Source of the DNA: Gracilinema caldarium DSM 7334
Lineage (GTDB): Bacteria; Spirochaetota; Spirochaetia; Treponematales; Breznakiellaceae
DNA length: 64,000 nucleotides
Reading direction: 5' to 3'
Assembly: GCF_000219725.1 (NCBI RefSeq)
Contig: NC_015732.1
Span: 2,108,001-2,172,000 of the forward strand
Shown: in pieces, positions 21,411 to 30,735 of the stretch
How the letters are laid out: each line of letters starts with the position of its first letter
How positions within the stretch are numbered: the first letter of the stretch is position 1
Notes under the pieces: model-generated
Seen by the model: only the letters and a program-made list of their open reading frames with translations
Databases searched by the model: none
What the model was told of the DNA's origin: nothing
Program-made: the position numbers and the translations under genes

Positions 21411-23059
21411 GGGCTTCCTGAAAAACAAACAACTCTTTACAAAAGAAGCAAATACAGAGATAATCTCAATAAGAAGTGCACGGAAGAAAGGGGTAAGGCC
21501 TTAAAAAGCGTGCACTTTACTATGGGGTAACGATGTATAAGGAAAAGGAACAGGTACCTGAGTTTGAAGACTTTTATGTACCCTTCGGAGGACATTTACG
21601 AGAAGATAATCGATGGGTACGATTAGCCGCAATTATTCCATGGGAAGAGATAGAAGCTGAATATAAAAAATGTTTTTCAAAACGAATTGGAAGAACAGCC
21701 AAGACCGTACGGCTCGCCTTGGGATCATTATTGATAAAAGAGAAATTACAATTAACAGATGAAGAAACGGTAGAAACAATACGAGAGAACCATTACCTGC
21801 AATATTTTTTAGGATATGAATCTTACAAAGATGAAAAACCCTTTGATCCAAGCATGATGGTTCATTTTCGAAAACGGCTTGGACCTGATGCAATAGCAAA
21901 GATAAATGAGTTGATAGCGAAACGGTATCAAGAACAGGTAGAAGCAGAATCTGAAAAAAAACAGAACAAAGAAAACCAAAAGGATGACCATGATCATGGA
22001 AATCGAGGGCAACTCATTATAGATGCCACGTGCGTCCCCCAGGATATCCGGCATCCCCATGATGTCACTTTATTGGATGAAGCGCGAAGGAAAACAGAAA
22101 AGATAATTGATACGTTATATGAAGCGAGTGAGCTCACCATAAAACCACGAACCTATAGAAAACAGGCCCGTATCAAATATCTCAATTTTATACGAGGGCG
22201 ACGAAGAACAAAAAAAGAAATACGCAGAGCGATTCGGACCCAACTCCAATACATACGACGTAATTTACGGACTATCAATGAATTACAAAACAAGGTTCCC
22301 AGTACAACGTTGAGTGCAAAACAGCGACGTGATCTTATCGTGATACATGAGGTTTACCGGCAACAGGTACAGATGTATAAGGGAAAGACCCATTCGATAT
22401 CGGGAAAAATCGTCAGTATCAGTCAACCCCATGTACGACCAATAGCCCGAGGTAAAGCAAAAGCGGCCTTTGAATTCGGAGCAAAACTATCAGCATCGAT
22501 GACCGAACACGGGATGATTTTTATAGATCGATTACAATGGGAACCCTATAACGAACAAGAAGATTTGCCAACACAAATAGAAAAATATAAGAGGCGATGT
22601 GGTCGATATCCGGAATCGGTGCATGCCGATAAAATATATCGGACACGAGCAAACCGAGCCTATTGTGAAGCTCGAGGAATACGATTGTCTGGACCACCCT
22701 TAGGCAGACCGATTAAAGAAACATTAGAGAATAAAAAGATAGTACGACAGCTACGAAAGATTCAAAGACTTGACGAAGCCATTCGACAAGCGATTGAAGG
22801 TGGCTTTGGATATATGAAACGAAAGTTTGGTCTTGGTACAATCTATGAAAAATTACGCGAAACTAGTGAAACAGCAATTATGGTATGTGTATTGCTGACC
22901 AACTGTGAAAAAATCCTGAGGGATCTTTTTATGCGCTTTTTATTTTTACTTGGTTTTAAACCTCATAAATCATATTTGAAAGTTTTAGTATACTAAATTA
23001 AACCCATTTTAACGTAAAAAAGTTTTGAAATATCATTTTTAGACATTTTCAGTAGGCCC
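21411..23059 (+). mobile_element. IS5-like insertion sequence inside a CRISPR spacer
   Basis: 1649 bp with imperfect terminal inverted repeats: GGGCTTCCTGAAAAACAAAC at the left, and GGGCCTACTGAAAATGTCTA as the reverse complement of the right end. The direct repeat GACGTC flanks it (21405-21410 and 23060-23065), a 6-bp target duplication. Removing the element and one GACGTC restores a repeat followed by a 34-nt spacer, exactly the usual size. It contains one transposase gene reading on the plus strand, opposite to the array. Confidence 0.93.
21533..22996 (+). CDS. IS5/IS1182-like DDE transposase
   Basis: 487 residues, apparently intact. The N-terminal DUF772-type domain is seen in LALGSLLIKEKLQLTDEETV and PFDPSMMVHFRKRLG. 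DDE-type residues are plausible in LIIDATCVPQDIRHPHD (Asp), SVHADKIYRTRANRAYC (Asp) and IRQAIEGGFGYMKRKFGLG (Glu). A basic linker separates the first and second catalytic blocks (about residues 195-270). GGGG lies 5 nt before the ATG. With good terminal repeats and a clean target duplication the element may be recent and active. The exact family name needs an ISfinder comparison. Confidence 0.9.
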   Translation: MYKEKEQVPEFEDFYVPFGGHLREDNRWVRLAAIIPWEEIEAEYKKCFSKRIGRTAKTVRLALGSLLIKEKLQLTDEETVETIRENHYLQYFLGYESYKDEKPFDPSMMVHFRKRLGPDAIAKINELIAKRYQEQVEAESEKKQNKENQKDDHDHGNRGQLIIDATCVPQDIRHPHDVTLLDEARRKTEKIIDTLYEASELTIKPRTYRKQARIKYLNFIRGRRRTKKEIRRAIRTQLQYIRRNLRTINELQNKVPSTTLSAKQRRDLIVIHEVYRQQVQMYKGKTHSISGKIVSISQPHVRPIARGKAKAAFEFGAKLSASMTEHGMIFIDRLQWEPYNEQEDLPTQIEKYKRRCGRYPESVHADKIYRTRANRAYCEARGIRLSGPPLGRPIKETLENKKIVRQLRKIQRLDEAIRQAIEGGFGYMKRKFGLGTIYEKLRETSETAIMVCVLLTNCEKILRDLFMRFLFLLGFKPHKSYLKVLVY

Positions 23060-23096
23060 GACGTCCTTTGCGATTTATTCTTGGGTCTCCTGGTCT

Positions 23097-25630
23097 GTTT
23101 CAATCCACGCCCCCCGAGCGGGGAGCGACAAGACAACGTCTGTCCTAACCTTTATGGCTTCGGCGTTTCAATCCACGCCCCCCGAGCGGGGAGCGACGTG
23201 CCTTGCTTTTTCCATTAACTGTTCATCAGTTAATGTTTCAATCCACGCCCCCCGAGCGGGGAGCGACCGACGAGATAGACGTAATAGTCCTTCCCAACCT
23301 CGTTTCAATCCACGCCCCCCGAGCGGGGAGCGACTAGCATACTCTTCTCCTCTCCTTACCCGAGTTGGGTTTCAATCCACGCCCCCCGAGCGGGGAGCGA
23401 CTTATATAAGTTTCCATCCATCGTACGGAGACGATGTTTCAATCCACGCCCCCCGAGCGGGGAGCGACCGTGGTTTCACTTTATATTGCCTACACAATCT
23501 ATGTTTCAATCCACGCCCCCCGAGCGGGGAGCGACATAAAACTAAATTATCGTCGCTATATACTGGATTGTTTCAATCCACGCCCCCCGAGCGGGGAGCG
23601 ACTCCCACACACGGGCCCACTGAACATCTTTTGGAAGTTTCAATCCACGCCCCCCGAGCGGGGAGCGACCCTTGCTTTTTCCATTAACTGTTCATCAGTT
23701 AATGTTTCAATCCACGCCCCCCGAGCGGGGAGCGACACTTTCCTCCTTGCAAATTATCCGTGTAGTGGTCGTGTTTCAATCCACGCCCCCCGAGCGGGGA
23801 GCGACAAGCAGTTGTTAGGCTTTTTCATTCAACAAAGGCGTTTCAATCCACGCCCCCCGAGCGGGGAGCGACGGAAATTTTAATGGTGCCCAGCTGCTCG
23901 CTGGGTGTTTCAATCCACGCCCCCCGAGCGGGGAGCGACATGCTGTGGTGGAAAACGCGCTGATAGATAAGGCCAGTTTCAATCCACGCCCCCCGAGCGG
24001 GGAGCGACAACCCTTCCGGGGCTCCAGGCGTGTTCATTGGGGCGTTTCAATCCACGCCCCCCGAGCGGGGAGCGACCTGCTGGGCGCCAGGCTCAGCCCA
24101 AGATACAGCCAGTTTCAATCCACGCCCCCCGAGCGGGGAGCGACTGATACTTATCTGTCGTCCATATCACGACACCGTCGTTTCAATCCACGCCCCCCGA
24201 GCGGGGAGCGACCCAGTTTTTTAGGAGGAGCAATCCCTCCGTTGCGTTTCAATCCACGCCCCCCGAGCGGGGAGCGACATTCGTTTTTGGGGTCCCAGTC
24301 ACCACCCCATTCGTTTCAATCCACGCCCCCCGAGCGGGGAGCGACCTGGATTACCGGCGCAGCGGCCGGCAATCCAAAAAGTTTCAATCCACGCCCCCCG
24401 AGCGGGGAGCGACGGCGGGATAACGATTTAGCTTTTTAGCATTGGTTGTTTCAATCCACGCCCCCCGAGCGGGGAGCGACCAGGTGTATAAAAAAGTATA
24501 CACCTACTGTATGAAGTTTCAATCCACGCCCCCCGAGCGGGGAGCGACAAAATCATATATTGCTAAACAATCAATTAACCGGCGTTTCAATCCACGCCCC
24601 CCGAGCGGGGAGCGACGGGCGTAGGAGGGCGTATGCCTAACGATAACAACGTTTCAATCCACGCCCCCCGAGCGGGGAGCGACGGGCGTAGGAGGGCGTA
24701 TGCCTAACGATAACAACGTTTCAATCCACGCCCCCCGAGCGGGGAGCGACGCCTTTATAATGCAACGACATAGCGCAGGTGTATGTTTCAATCCACGCCC
24801 CCCGAGCGGGGAGCGACATAGTATACTATACATATGTTAAGTACGGTTAATGTTTCAATCCACGCCCCCCGAGCGGGGAGCGACAATATTTGGCAACAGT
24901 TAACGTGACATTTTTTGTGTTTCAATCCACGCCCCCCGAGCGGGGAGCGACGTGCTATGTCGTTGCAGTATAAAGGTTTCCAGAGGGTTTCAATCCACGC
25001 CCCCCGAGCGGGGAGCGACGCTGGATTACCGGCGCAGCGGCCGGCAATCCAAAAGTTTCAATCCACGCCCCCCGAGCGGGGAGCGACGGGCAATGGAGGG
25101 CGTTATGAAAGGTACTATTCAGGTTTCAATCCACGCCCCCCGAGCGGGGAGCGACCTACCTCTATATCCTGCAATGATTTATTTTTTGGAGTTTCAATCC
25201 ACGCCCCCCGAGCGGGGAGCGACACCTTGAGGACTACGAGTGCGACTTGCGGCGTACGTTTCAATCCACGCCCCCCGAGCGGGGAGCGACAATATTTGGC
25301 AACAGTTAACGTGACATTTTTTGTTGTTTCAATCCACGCCCCCCGAGCGGGGAGCGACCGATTTAGATTTTTAGCATTAGTTGAAATCCAAAGTTTCAAT
25401 CCACGCCCCCCGAGCGGGGAGCGACCGGCACCACGGTCGGTTCCATAGCCGCCGGGATGCTGTTTCAATCCACGCCCCCCGAGCGGGGAGCGACGATCTT
25501 GTTCACTCGTGAAGGCCGCCTTGCTGATAGTTTCAATCCACGCCCCCCGAGCGGGGAGCGACGTCCAAGGGCTGGGCGAGCGGTAAAAAGGTTACGAGTT
25601 TCAATCCACGCCCCCCGAGCGGGGAGCGAC
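23097..25630 (-). CRISPR. Type I-C CRISPR array, leader-proximal part (38 repeats)
   Basis: By manual count there are 38 repeats of 33 nt identical to those in the other half, with 37 spacers of 33-37 nt. With the split spacer at the IS, the whole array had 91 repeats and 90 spacers. The leader and cas2 lie at the high-coordinate end, so the newest spacers are near 25600. Only one exact spacer duplicate is present (24617-24650 and the next, both starting GGGCGTAGG). Several spacers are shifted or diverged versions of one another or of spacers in the older half, so the same targets were sampled repeatedly. Confidence 0.98.
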
Positions 25631-25756
25631 AGCTAAATATAGTGGTATTTATATAATAATACGCTAAATATGTAAATATGCCTAATTTTTTACCTAAGAG
25701 TAATATTCATAACCTCTAAAAACTCTACAGCATTGTTTAAATAGTGTATCATAAAA
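25631..25756 (-). promoter_or_regulatory. CRISPR leader
   Basis: AT-rich, gene-free DNA between the first repeat and the cas terminator, on the side from which the minus-strand array must be transcribed. Candidate -10 boxes (TATTAT, TATATT on the minus strand) lie just before the first repeat, but no single promoter is compelling. No open reading frame is convincing. Leader status follows from repeat orientation and position next to cas2. Confidence 0.75.
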
Positions 25757-25799
25757 CTGCGAACCTATATATATTTTGATGTGAGCATAGGTTTCGCAG
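25757..25799 (-). terminator. Rho-independent terminator of the cas operon
   Basis: On the minus strand CTGCGAAACCTAT (25787-25799) pairs with ATAGGTTCGCAG (25757-25768), with one bulged base and an 18-nt loop, followed by TTTTAT. It lies 35 bp after the cas2 stop, so cas transcription should end before the leader. Confidence 0.7.
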
Positions 25800-25834
25800 A
25801 AAATCCTTCCCTCATCATGTCAAAGAACTACAGT

Positions 25835-26125
25835 TTAAAAAAGCAATGGTCCTTCTATATCAAAACTATGATTAACACCTATATGCTCGACTTTGTATTT
25901 ATAATTATCACCCAAATAATAATACCGTATGCTATCATTTTCTTTATCGATAATTTTTGCAAGTTGATGTTGTATTTTCTTTAACAACATAGTATCAATG
26001 ACACATTCAAAAACTGAATGTTGTACCCTTTGACCATAATTTTCACACACCTTTGCTACTTGTCGAAGCCGCCGACGGCCTTCAGGTGTTTCAGTATTAA
26101 CATCATAAGTAATTAGAACCATCAT
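25835..26125 (-). CDS. cas2: Cas2, type I-C
   Basis: 96 residues from the chosen ATG: MMVLITYDVNTETPEGRRRL has the conserved Asp of the ferredoxin-like fold, followed by YGQRVQHSVFECVID and a C-terminal NHSFDIEGPLLF. It forms the Cas1-Cas2 integrase complex that inserts new spacers. A longer frame to 26179 would overlap cas1; the chosen start has GGGAG about 10 nt upstream and gives the normal length. It lies 16 bp after cas1 and is the last gene of the operon, next to the leader. The base composition is AT-rich like cas1 and cas4. Confidence 0.95.
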   Translation of the reverse strand: MMVLITYDVNTETPEGRRRLRQVAKVCENYGQRVQHSVFECVIDTMLLKKIQHQLAKIIDKENDSIRYYYLGDNYKYKVEHIGVNHSFDIEGPLLF

Positions 26126-26141
26126 AATCAGAAAACTCCCA

Positions 26142-27173
26142 TCAGTTCCAGAAAAATGGCGGATATCCATCAATATCATTTCGTAAACTCTTTGCTAAAA
26201 GCATAGACTGAACGTAAGGTAGTAAACCATATGGTATTAACTCTTTTAAATAGGGATGTGTCAGTGTTTCCTGCTTTTTCTCCTGCCAGCTCTGTAACAC
26301 GGTTTTCCGTGTTTCCTCATCCATAAGAACTCCACCGCTTTCTTTTTTAATAAAACCAGAACCTGTTATTTGCTTTCTATTTACTAAAGACAGGGCCAGT
26401 CTATCTGCTAAAACAGGACGAAGTTCTTCCATAATATCCAAGGCAAGGGAAATTCTTCCTGGTCTATCTTGATGTAAAAAGCCTACATAAGGATCGAGCC
26501 CCACCGTTTCTAAAGCTGACGCAACCTCATAAGCAAGCAGTGTATATAGAAACGATAATAGCGCGTTCATATTATCCATTGGTGGTCTTCGTGATCGATC
26601 AGTAAACAAAAAATCTTCCTTTTGTTGTAGAATTAATTCATTAAATACTCCAAAATAAGCTCTGGCGGCACTGCCTTCAAAGGCAAATAAATCTGATAGA
26701 TTGTTACAATCAGGAATCATTCGCAACACTTCTTTTAAAAAATCTGATGCTTCTTTAATTTTCTTAGTATTTACAACCATTTCATGGTCCCGTAAAGCCC
26801 GCTCCAAAACTTTTCTACAGTTTCCAATCTTCCCTAAAAGAAAGGCTTTACAATAGGGCAGGCTTTCTTTTATAGCTTCTGAAACTGCGTATTGCTTTTT
26901 ACGCAATAGAACATTTCCATGCACAGGACCAATAATACGAGCCTGAAATTTGCCATAGGGTGTTAAAAAACAAAGCCCAATATTTTTATCAACACAGGCT
27001 TTCATTAATGCTGGACTTACCCCTATATAATTAAAACATACTATGTTTTCAATATTATGAAGGGGGATCTTGGTTCCTACAGTTTCTTCCTTTTTAATTA
27101 CAATCGTTTCGCCATCCAGAGCAACAAAAACATCAGGACTTGTAATGTAAATGGTGTTAAGAAGTTTTTTCAT
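26142..27173 (-). CDS. cas1: Cas1, type I-C integrase
   Basis: 343 residues, the usual length. The N-terminal beta domain begins MKKLLNTIYITSPDVFVALD. The catalytic domain has Glu in FAFEGSAARAYFGVF, His in YVGFLHQDRPGRISLALD and acidic residues in IMEELRPVLADRLALSLVN, matching the metal-binding Glu/His/Asp set. It carries out the transesterification that integrates spacers. The start overlaps the end of cas4 by 17 bp, so the two are translationally coupled. The gene appears intact, so adaptation should be possible. Confidence 0.97.
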   Translation of the reverse strand: MKKLLNTIYITSPDVFVALDGETIVIKKEETVGTKIPLHNIENIVCFNYIGVSPALMKACVDKNIGLCFLTPYGKFQARIIGPVHGNVLLRKKQYAVSEAIKESLPYCKAFLLGKIGNCRKVLERALRDHEMVVNTKKIKEASDFLKEVLRMIPDCNNLSDLFAFEGSAARAYFGVFNELILQQKEDFLFTDRSRRPPMDNMNALLSFLYTLLAYEVASALETVGLDPYVGFLHQDRPGRISLALDIMEELRPVLADRLALSLVNRKQITGSGFIKKESGGVLMDEETRKTVLQSWQEKKQETLTHPYLKELIPYGLLPYVQSMLLAKSLRNDIDGYPPFFWN

Positions 27174-27849
27174 TTTTTAAGTCCTCTATATAATTGTTGA
27201 TATAGGTACTTACAGACTCGCGCTTATTCAAAATATCGGGCAAACAAATATCCTGTAGAGAACATGACTTACAGGCTTTTGTTGGCTTTACCTTAGGTGT
27301 ATATTTTCGTTTGCAATAAGCATGCATCTCTTCTGCAAGATCTTTAACAAGAGATCTTAATTCTGCTGAAAACACTACTGGCTCTCGATGTCTGGTTTGT
27401 CCATAGTAGATAGACCCTTCAGAAATTGATGTCGAAAGCATTTCTTCAAGACACATGGCCTGTGCACAGAGTTGAACTTCATCAACCGGTTCTCGCTTGG
27501 GCTTACCTCTTTTATATTCTATAGGGTATGGTCTATAGGTTGTTCCCTTATCAGATATATAAACACCATCCTTATCTTGCATAAACTCGACCATATCACA
27601 AATGCCAGTTATACCTAATGTATAGGATGCCACTGGCACTGATCGACTAATAAAAACATTCTTTCGGCTTTCTGAAATATAAGGATCATCCACCCGTTCA
27701 TGTAATAAATGTCCTTCAAAAGTAAATTGGTTGTCTTGCCACTGGTTTTCAATATAAATAAGGGCCCACTGACGTCTGCAGAAGAGAAAGTGCTGGATCC
27801 CTGAAATATGTAATAAATCTTCGGCAGTATATTCAGTGGGCATAATCAA
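27157..27849 (-). CDS. cas4: Cas4 exonuclease, adaptation module
   Basis: 230 residues of the RecB-like Cas4 family. The first iron-sulfur Cys is in FLFCRRQWALIYIE. RecB-type catalytic residues are visible in GICDMVEF (Asp) and PIEYKRGKPKREP (Glu and Lys). The remaining three cysteines are CKSCSLQDIC near the C-terminus. Cas4 trims prespacers and selects the PAM, working with Cas1-Cas2. It starts 38 bp after cas7 and overlaps cas1. It is complete for the family. Confidence 0.95.
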   Translation of the reverse strand: MIMPTEYTAEDLLHISGIQHFLFCRRQWALIYIENQWQDNQFTFEGHLLHERVDDPYISESRKNVFISRSVPVASYTLGITGICDMVEFMQDKDGVYISDKGTTYRPYPIEYKRGKPKREPVDEVQLCAQAMCLEEMLSTSISEGSIYYGQTRHREPVVFSAELRSLVKDLAEEMHAYCKRKYTPKVKPTKACKSCSLQDICLPDILNKRESVSTYINNYIEDLKNEKTS

Positions 27850-27887
27850 TTCTCCTCATCCCCTTCCATAAAGAAAGGGGATTAAAA

Positions 27888-28757
27888 TTAAAGCATTTTT
27901 ATTAATGTAATTCCCTCGGGCACTTTAGTTTCATCAACTAAAATTTGGTAATCATTAAAACTTCTAGGAACAATCGAATTATTCTTTTTATTAGCAGTAA
28001 TTAAATCAAAAAGTACATGAGCAGGCGCGTTTCCTAATTCAGAATCATGCTTAAATACAAATAATTTTCGAGTAGCCATTTTTCCTCGTGCAGCAGACCT
28101 GTCATGCTCGAACATATTGATTAGGGCATCCCAGAATAGTTGTAAATCTTCTTCTGAAAATCCTGTTCCTTTGCTTGGATCATTGGCGAGTCTGGCAGAG
28201 ATATATCCTTCGGCTCGGTATAAACCATAGGGGACGATGTGTTTACGTCCCATGGTACGTTCTTTTTCTGCTTCTTCAATACGTGTGACAGTTTGTCGAG
28301 TAATTGTTACTTCTTGTTGTACAATCGGGTCGATACTACGAGAAAAGTTGATTTGAACTGGGCCACGAACCTGGCCACAGTTATCTCCGGTAGTCATCAC
28401 TGCCCCAAAGGTACGAACATCAAAAAAATTGGCGCAAATCCAAGCACGAGCACGTTGTATATCATCAATTTTAACATTTTTATCACCAGGGTTCAATTGC
28501 AATGCTAAATAAGCTTCTGCATGATTTTGGTTTAAAGGAATCCCTTCCTTTATGTAAATTCTATAACCTGGTGCATCACCTTTAACCATTTCCACATAGT
28601 TTCGAATTTTTCGTTTTAGACATACGTCAGTAACAATACCATACCCTGTTTCGGGGTCAATGCGCGGCATGTTACCCGCATCGGGGTCTCCATTCGGATT
28701 TCCATTTTCTACATCATAAAAAAGAACAAACTCGTAACGATTAGAAATACCAGCCAT
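27888..28757 (-). CDS. cas7: Cas7c (Csd2), Cascade backbone
   Basis: 289 residues from the chosen ATG. Diagnostic Csd2 text is present: NRYEFVLFYDVENGNPNGDP near the start, GYGIVTDVCLKRKIRNYVE, then FFDVRTFGAVMT and GQVRGPVQINFSRSIDP. Several copies coat the crRNA in the I-C interference complex. A longer frame begins 30 bp upstream, but the chosen ATG has GGAG 9 nt before it. It sits 97 bp after cas8c and 38 bp before cas4. The composition is markedly AT-rich compared with cas5c and the Cas3 part of the operon. Confidence 0.97.
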   Translation of the reverse strand: MAGISNRYEFVLFYDVENGNPNGDPDAGNMPRIDPETGYGIVTDVCLKRKIRNYVEMVKGDAPGYRIYIKEGIPLNQNHAEAYLALQLNPGDKNVKIDDIQRARAWICANFFDVRTFGAVMTTGDNCGQVRGPVQINFSRSIDPIVQQEVTITRQTVTRIEEAEKERTMGRKHIVPYGLYRAEGYISARLANDPSKGTGFSEEDLQLFWDALINMFEHDRSAARGKMATRKLFVFKHDSELGNAPAHVLFDLITANKKNNSIVPRSFNDYQILVDETKVPEGITLIKML

Positions 28758-28854
28758 AATTACTTCTCCTTCATTCATAATATTCATATTTCTATTACTC
28801 TAACAGAGTAATAAACAATTACAGATTGTTATCTTTATTAGATATCAATTCGCA

Positions 28855-30735
28855 TTATTCACCTCCATTACTATCCTTTTTTGGGTAAAACGCTGAGCGT
28901 TGATGGTAGTATCCCAGGATAAATACCCCCTGTTCTTCGAGTGTAAACCGTTGTGGAAATGGTTGTGCTTCTAATTTTCCCAATAGAGCCTGGATATTTT
29001 TATCAAGCGTTCCACCATACTCAGCTTTTCCTGTCCAGTGATTGGAAAGCCGTAACAATGTTGGGAAAACACTTGCTGGGGTTGCACAAGCAGAGGTAAA
29101 GTAGCGATCCTTTATTGTGGCATTTATGTTTTGTCCAATAGCTTCAGCCTGCGCTTTTTCTAGCCATGCGAATAATCGCCCCAACACATATGCGGGATGA
29201 TCATAACTTTCATTTAGTGACATCTGTAGAGCCTCCTTATAATTATTGTTATCGCCTTGTCGGCGAAACTTACGTATGAGATGCGCCTTTATGTAGGCAG
29301 CGCGAATGTAGTTAATTTTGACGCTGCGCCTTCTGCCCTCGTCGTTGGTTTCATCCGTGTCGTGGCGGATGCGGTTGATGAAGGCGGCGTACAAACCTTC
29401 GGGGTAGGGCGCACCCGTGAGAATTGCCCGCATGAACGCCCCGCCCAGCAGCGACCAAGACTGTTTAACTTCATCGTCCCGCCGTGTCACTTTGGGTGAA
29501 ACACACTCTGCAAGGATACGATAAGGGGAGATATAATCAGACTGATTGGCATATTCCTTCACGATTTTCAAATCTTCATAATGCTGCATGATGCGCTCGG
29601 CAAACACACCAAAGGGTTCGGTGAGAAAAAAGCGTATTGCCAGTCGCGATACATTGGAAGCCAATCCAAGCACATAGAAACGTGTGTCCTTATCCAACTC
29701 TTTGCTCAATGCGGCTAGGTCTATCGCTTTTCCATGTTGCACCGACTCAGCCACCTCACCCAGGGTCCTTTCGCCTTCTTTGTCGCGTTTTCGCTTCTCT
29801 TTTGTCTCTTCGGCGGCTACGTCTTCCACCTGCTGGTACTCTGGATTCAGAAGGGCGTAGAAGGCGTCTGAGTAGCGTTTATCGGCTGTGTCTGCCCAGT
29901 AAACAACGGTGGTGTCGCCAAGAAAAATGGGTCGATTGGGATTTTGTTCTGATAGGAGATAGTTAAGCGCTACACCGTAGCCTGAAGCCACACGCTGACT
30001 AACGGGTGAGTTTAACCCTTGTCCCTTCAAACGGTTATAAGACTCGTAAGCCCGTTCATTAAAACTGACCAACGACGCACCTGTCGGTTGAGCTCCACGC
30101 ACCCGTTTGATACTTGGATGCAGTCTGGCAATTGGTTCAATTTTGCCTGTCACTAAACATTGCATTTCGACGGCTTCCTGACCAAGTTTGTAATCTTCCC
30201 ATGCACGTCTGACTTCTGGATCCTGAATCACATCTTTACCTTGCAGCTGAAATATTAAACTACCGCCTTCAAGCAAACCTTCCAATTGTTGAGCAATTAC
30301 AGGGTGTTGTTGAGCTTTTTGGGGGTTATGTTTTTGTAAGAAAGCGACAACGGCGCGAGCAGCATCACTATTTGCATGGGACAAAATTTCAATGTTAAAA
30401 TCACGAAAAGCTTCAAACCGCTTTTCTGCGTATTTCGGGTCTTTGGCTTCTTTCTCTGAAATTCCTAGCACATACGGAACGGTATCGCAAAGAAAATTAG
30501 CCACAATCCCCGATGATTTCTTTACTTGTTCAGGCACAATCATACGGCGGAAGTTACGTTCCTTTTTACCATCGGGAGACTTGGTCGTAAGTGGTATGAT
30601 ATCCAGCAAATCGCCGTTTGAAGAAAGGTTAAGCGCAAAACTTACGTTTGCCGCACTGTAGCCAGGAGCCGCAATCTCGACTTCAGGGTCATCCAGCAAA
30701 ATCTTATAGTAATTATAAAGTGCCTGCAAAATCAT
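28855..30735 (-). CDS. cas8c: Cas8c (Csd1), large Cascade subunit
   Basis: 626 residues, normal for Csd1. The start MILQALYNYYKILLDDPE and central text YGVALNYLLSEQNPNRPIFL and TTVVYWADTADKRYSDAFY are typical, as is SYDHPAYVLGRLFAWLEKAQ toward the C-terminus. It recognises the PAM and recruits Cas3; I-C genes of this type also encode an internal Cas11-like small subunit from the 3' end. The ATG overlaps the cas5c stop by 4 bp. Composition changes inside the gene around 29235: the stretch upstream is richer in CGC/GCG words, and the last 375 bp and cas7 are AT-richer. Confidence 0.96.
   Translation of the reverse strand: MILQALYNYYKILLDDPEVEIAAPGYSAANVSFALNLSSNGDLLDIIPLTTKSPDGKKERNFRRMIVPEQVKKSSGIVANFLCDTVPYVLGISEKEAKDPKYAEKRFEAFRDFNIEILSHANSDAARAVVAFLQKHNPQKAQQHPVIAQQLEGLLEGGSLIFQLQGKDVIQDPEVRRAWEDYKLGQEAVEMQCLVTGKIEPIARLHPSIKRVRGAQPTGASLVSFNERAYESYNRLKGQGLNSPVSQRVASGYGVALNYLLSEQNPNRPIFLGDTTVVYWADTADKRYSDAFYALLNPEYQQVEDVAAEETKEKRKRDKEGERTLGEVAESVQHGKAIDLAALSKELDKDTRFYVLGLASNVSRLAIRFFLTEPFGVFAERIMQHYEDLKIVKEYANQSDYISPYRILAECVSPKVTRRDDEVKQSWSLLGGAFMRAILTGAPYPEGLYAAFINRIRHDTDETNDEGRRRSVKINYIRAAYIKAHLIRKFRRQGDNNNYKEALQMSLNESYDHPAYVLGRLFAWLEKAQAEAIGQNINATIKDRYFTSACATPASVFPTLLRLSNHWTGKAEYGGTLDKNIQALLGKLEAQPFPQRFTLEEQGVFILGYYHQRSAFYPKKDSNGGE

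Noticed and set aside
17926-25468. Many open frames of 60-180 codons in the array with repeated SIHAPRAGSD, FNPRPPSGER or SLPARGAWIET text
   Set aside because: They are translations of CRISPR repeats in all frames; repeat plus spacer length keeps frames open by chance.
17870-25630. Array read on the plus strand
   Set aside because: The repeat matches the type I-C GTGGATTGAAAC form only on the minus strand, and the AT-rich leader with cas2 lies at the high-coordinate end.
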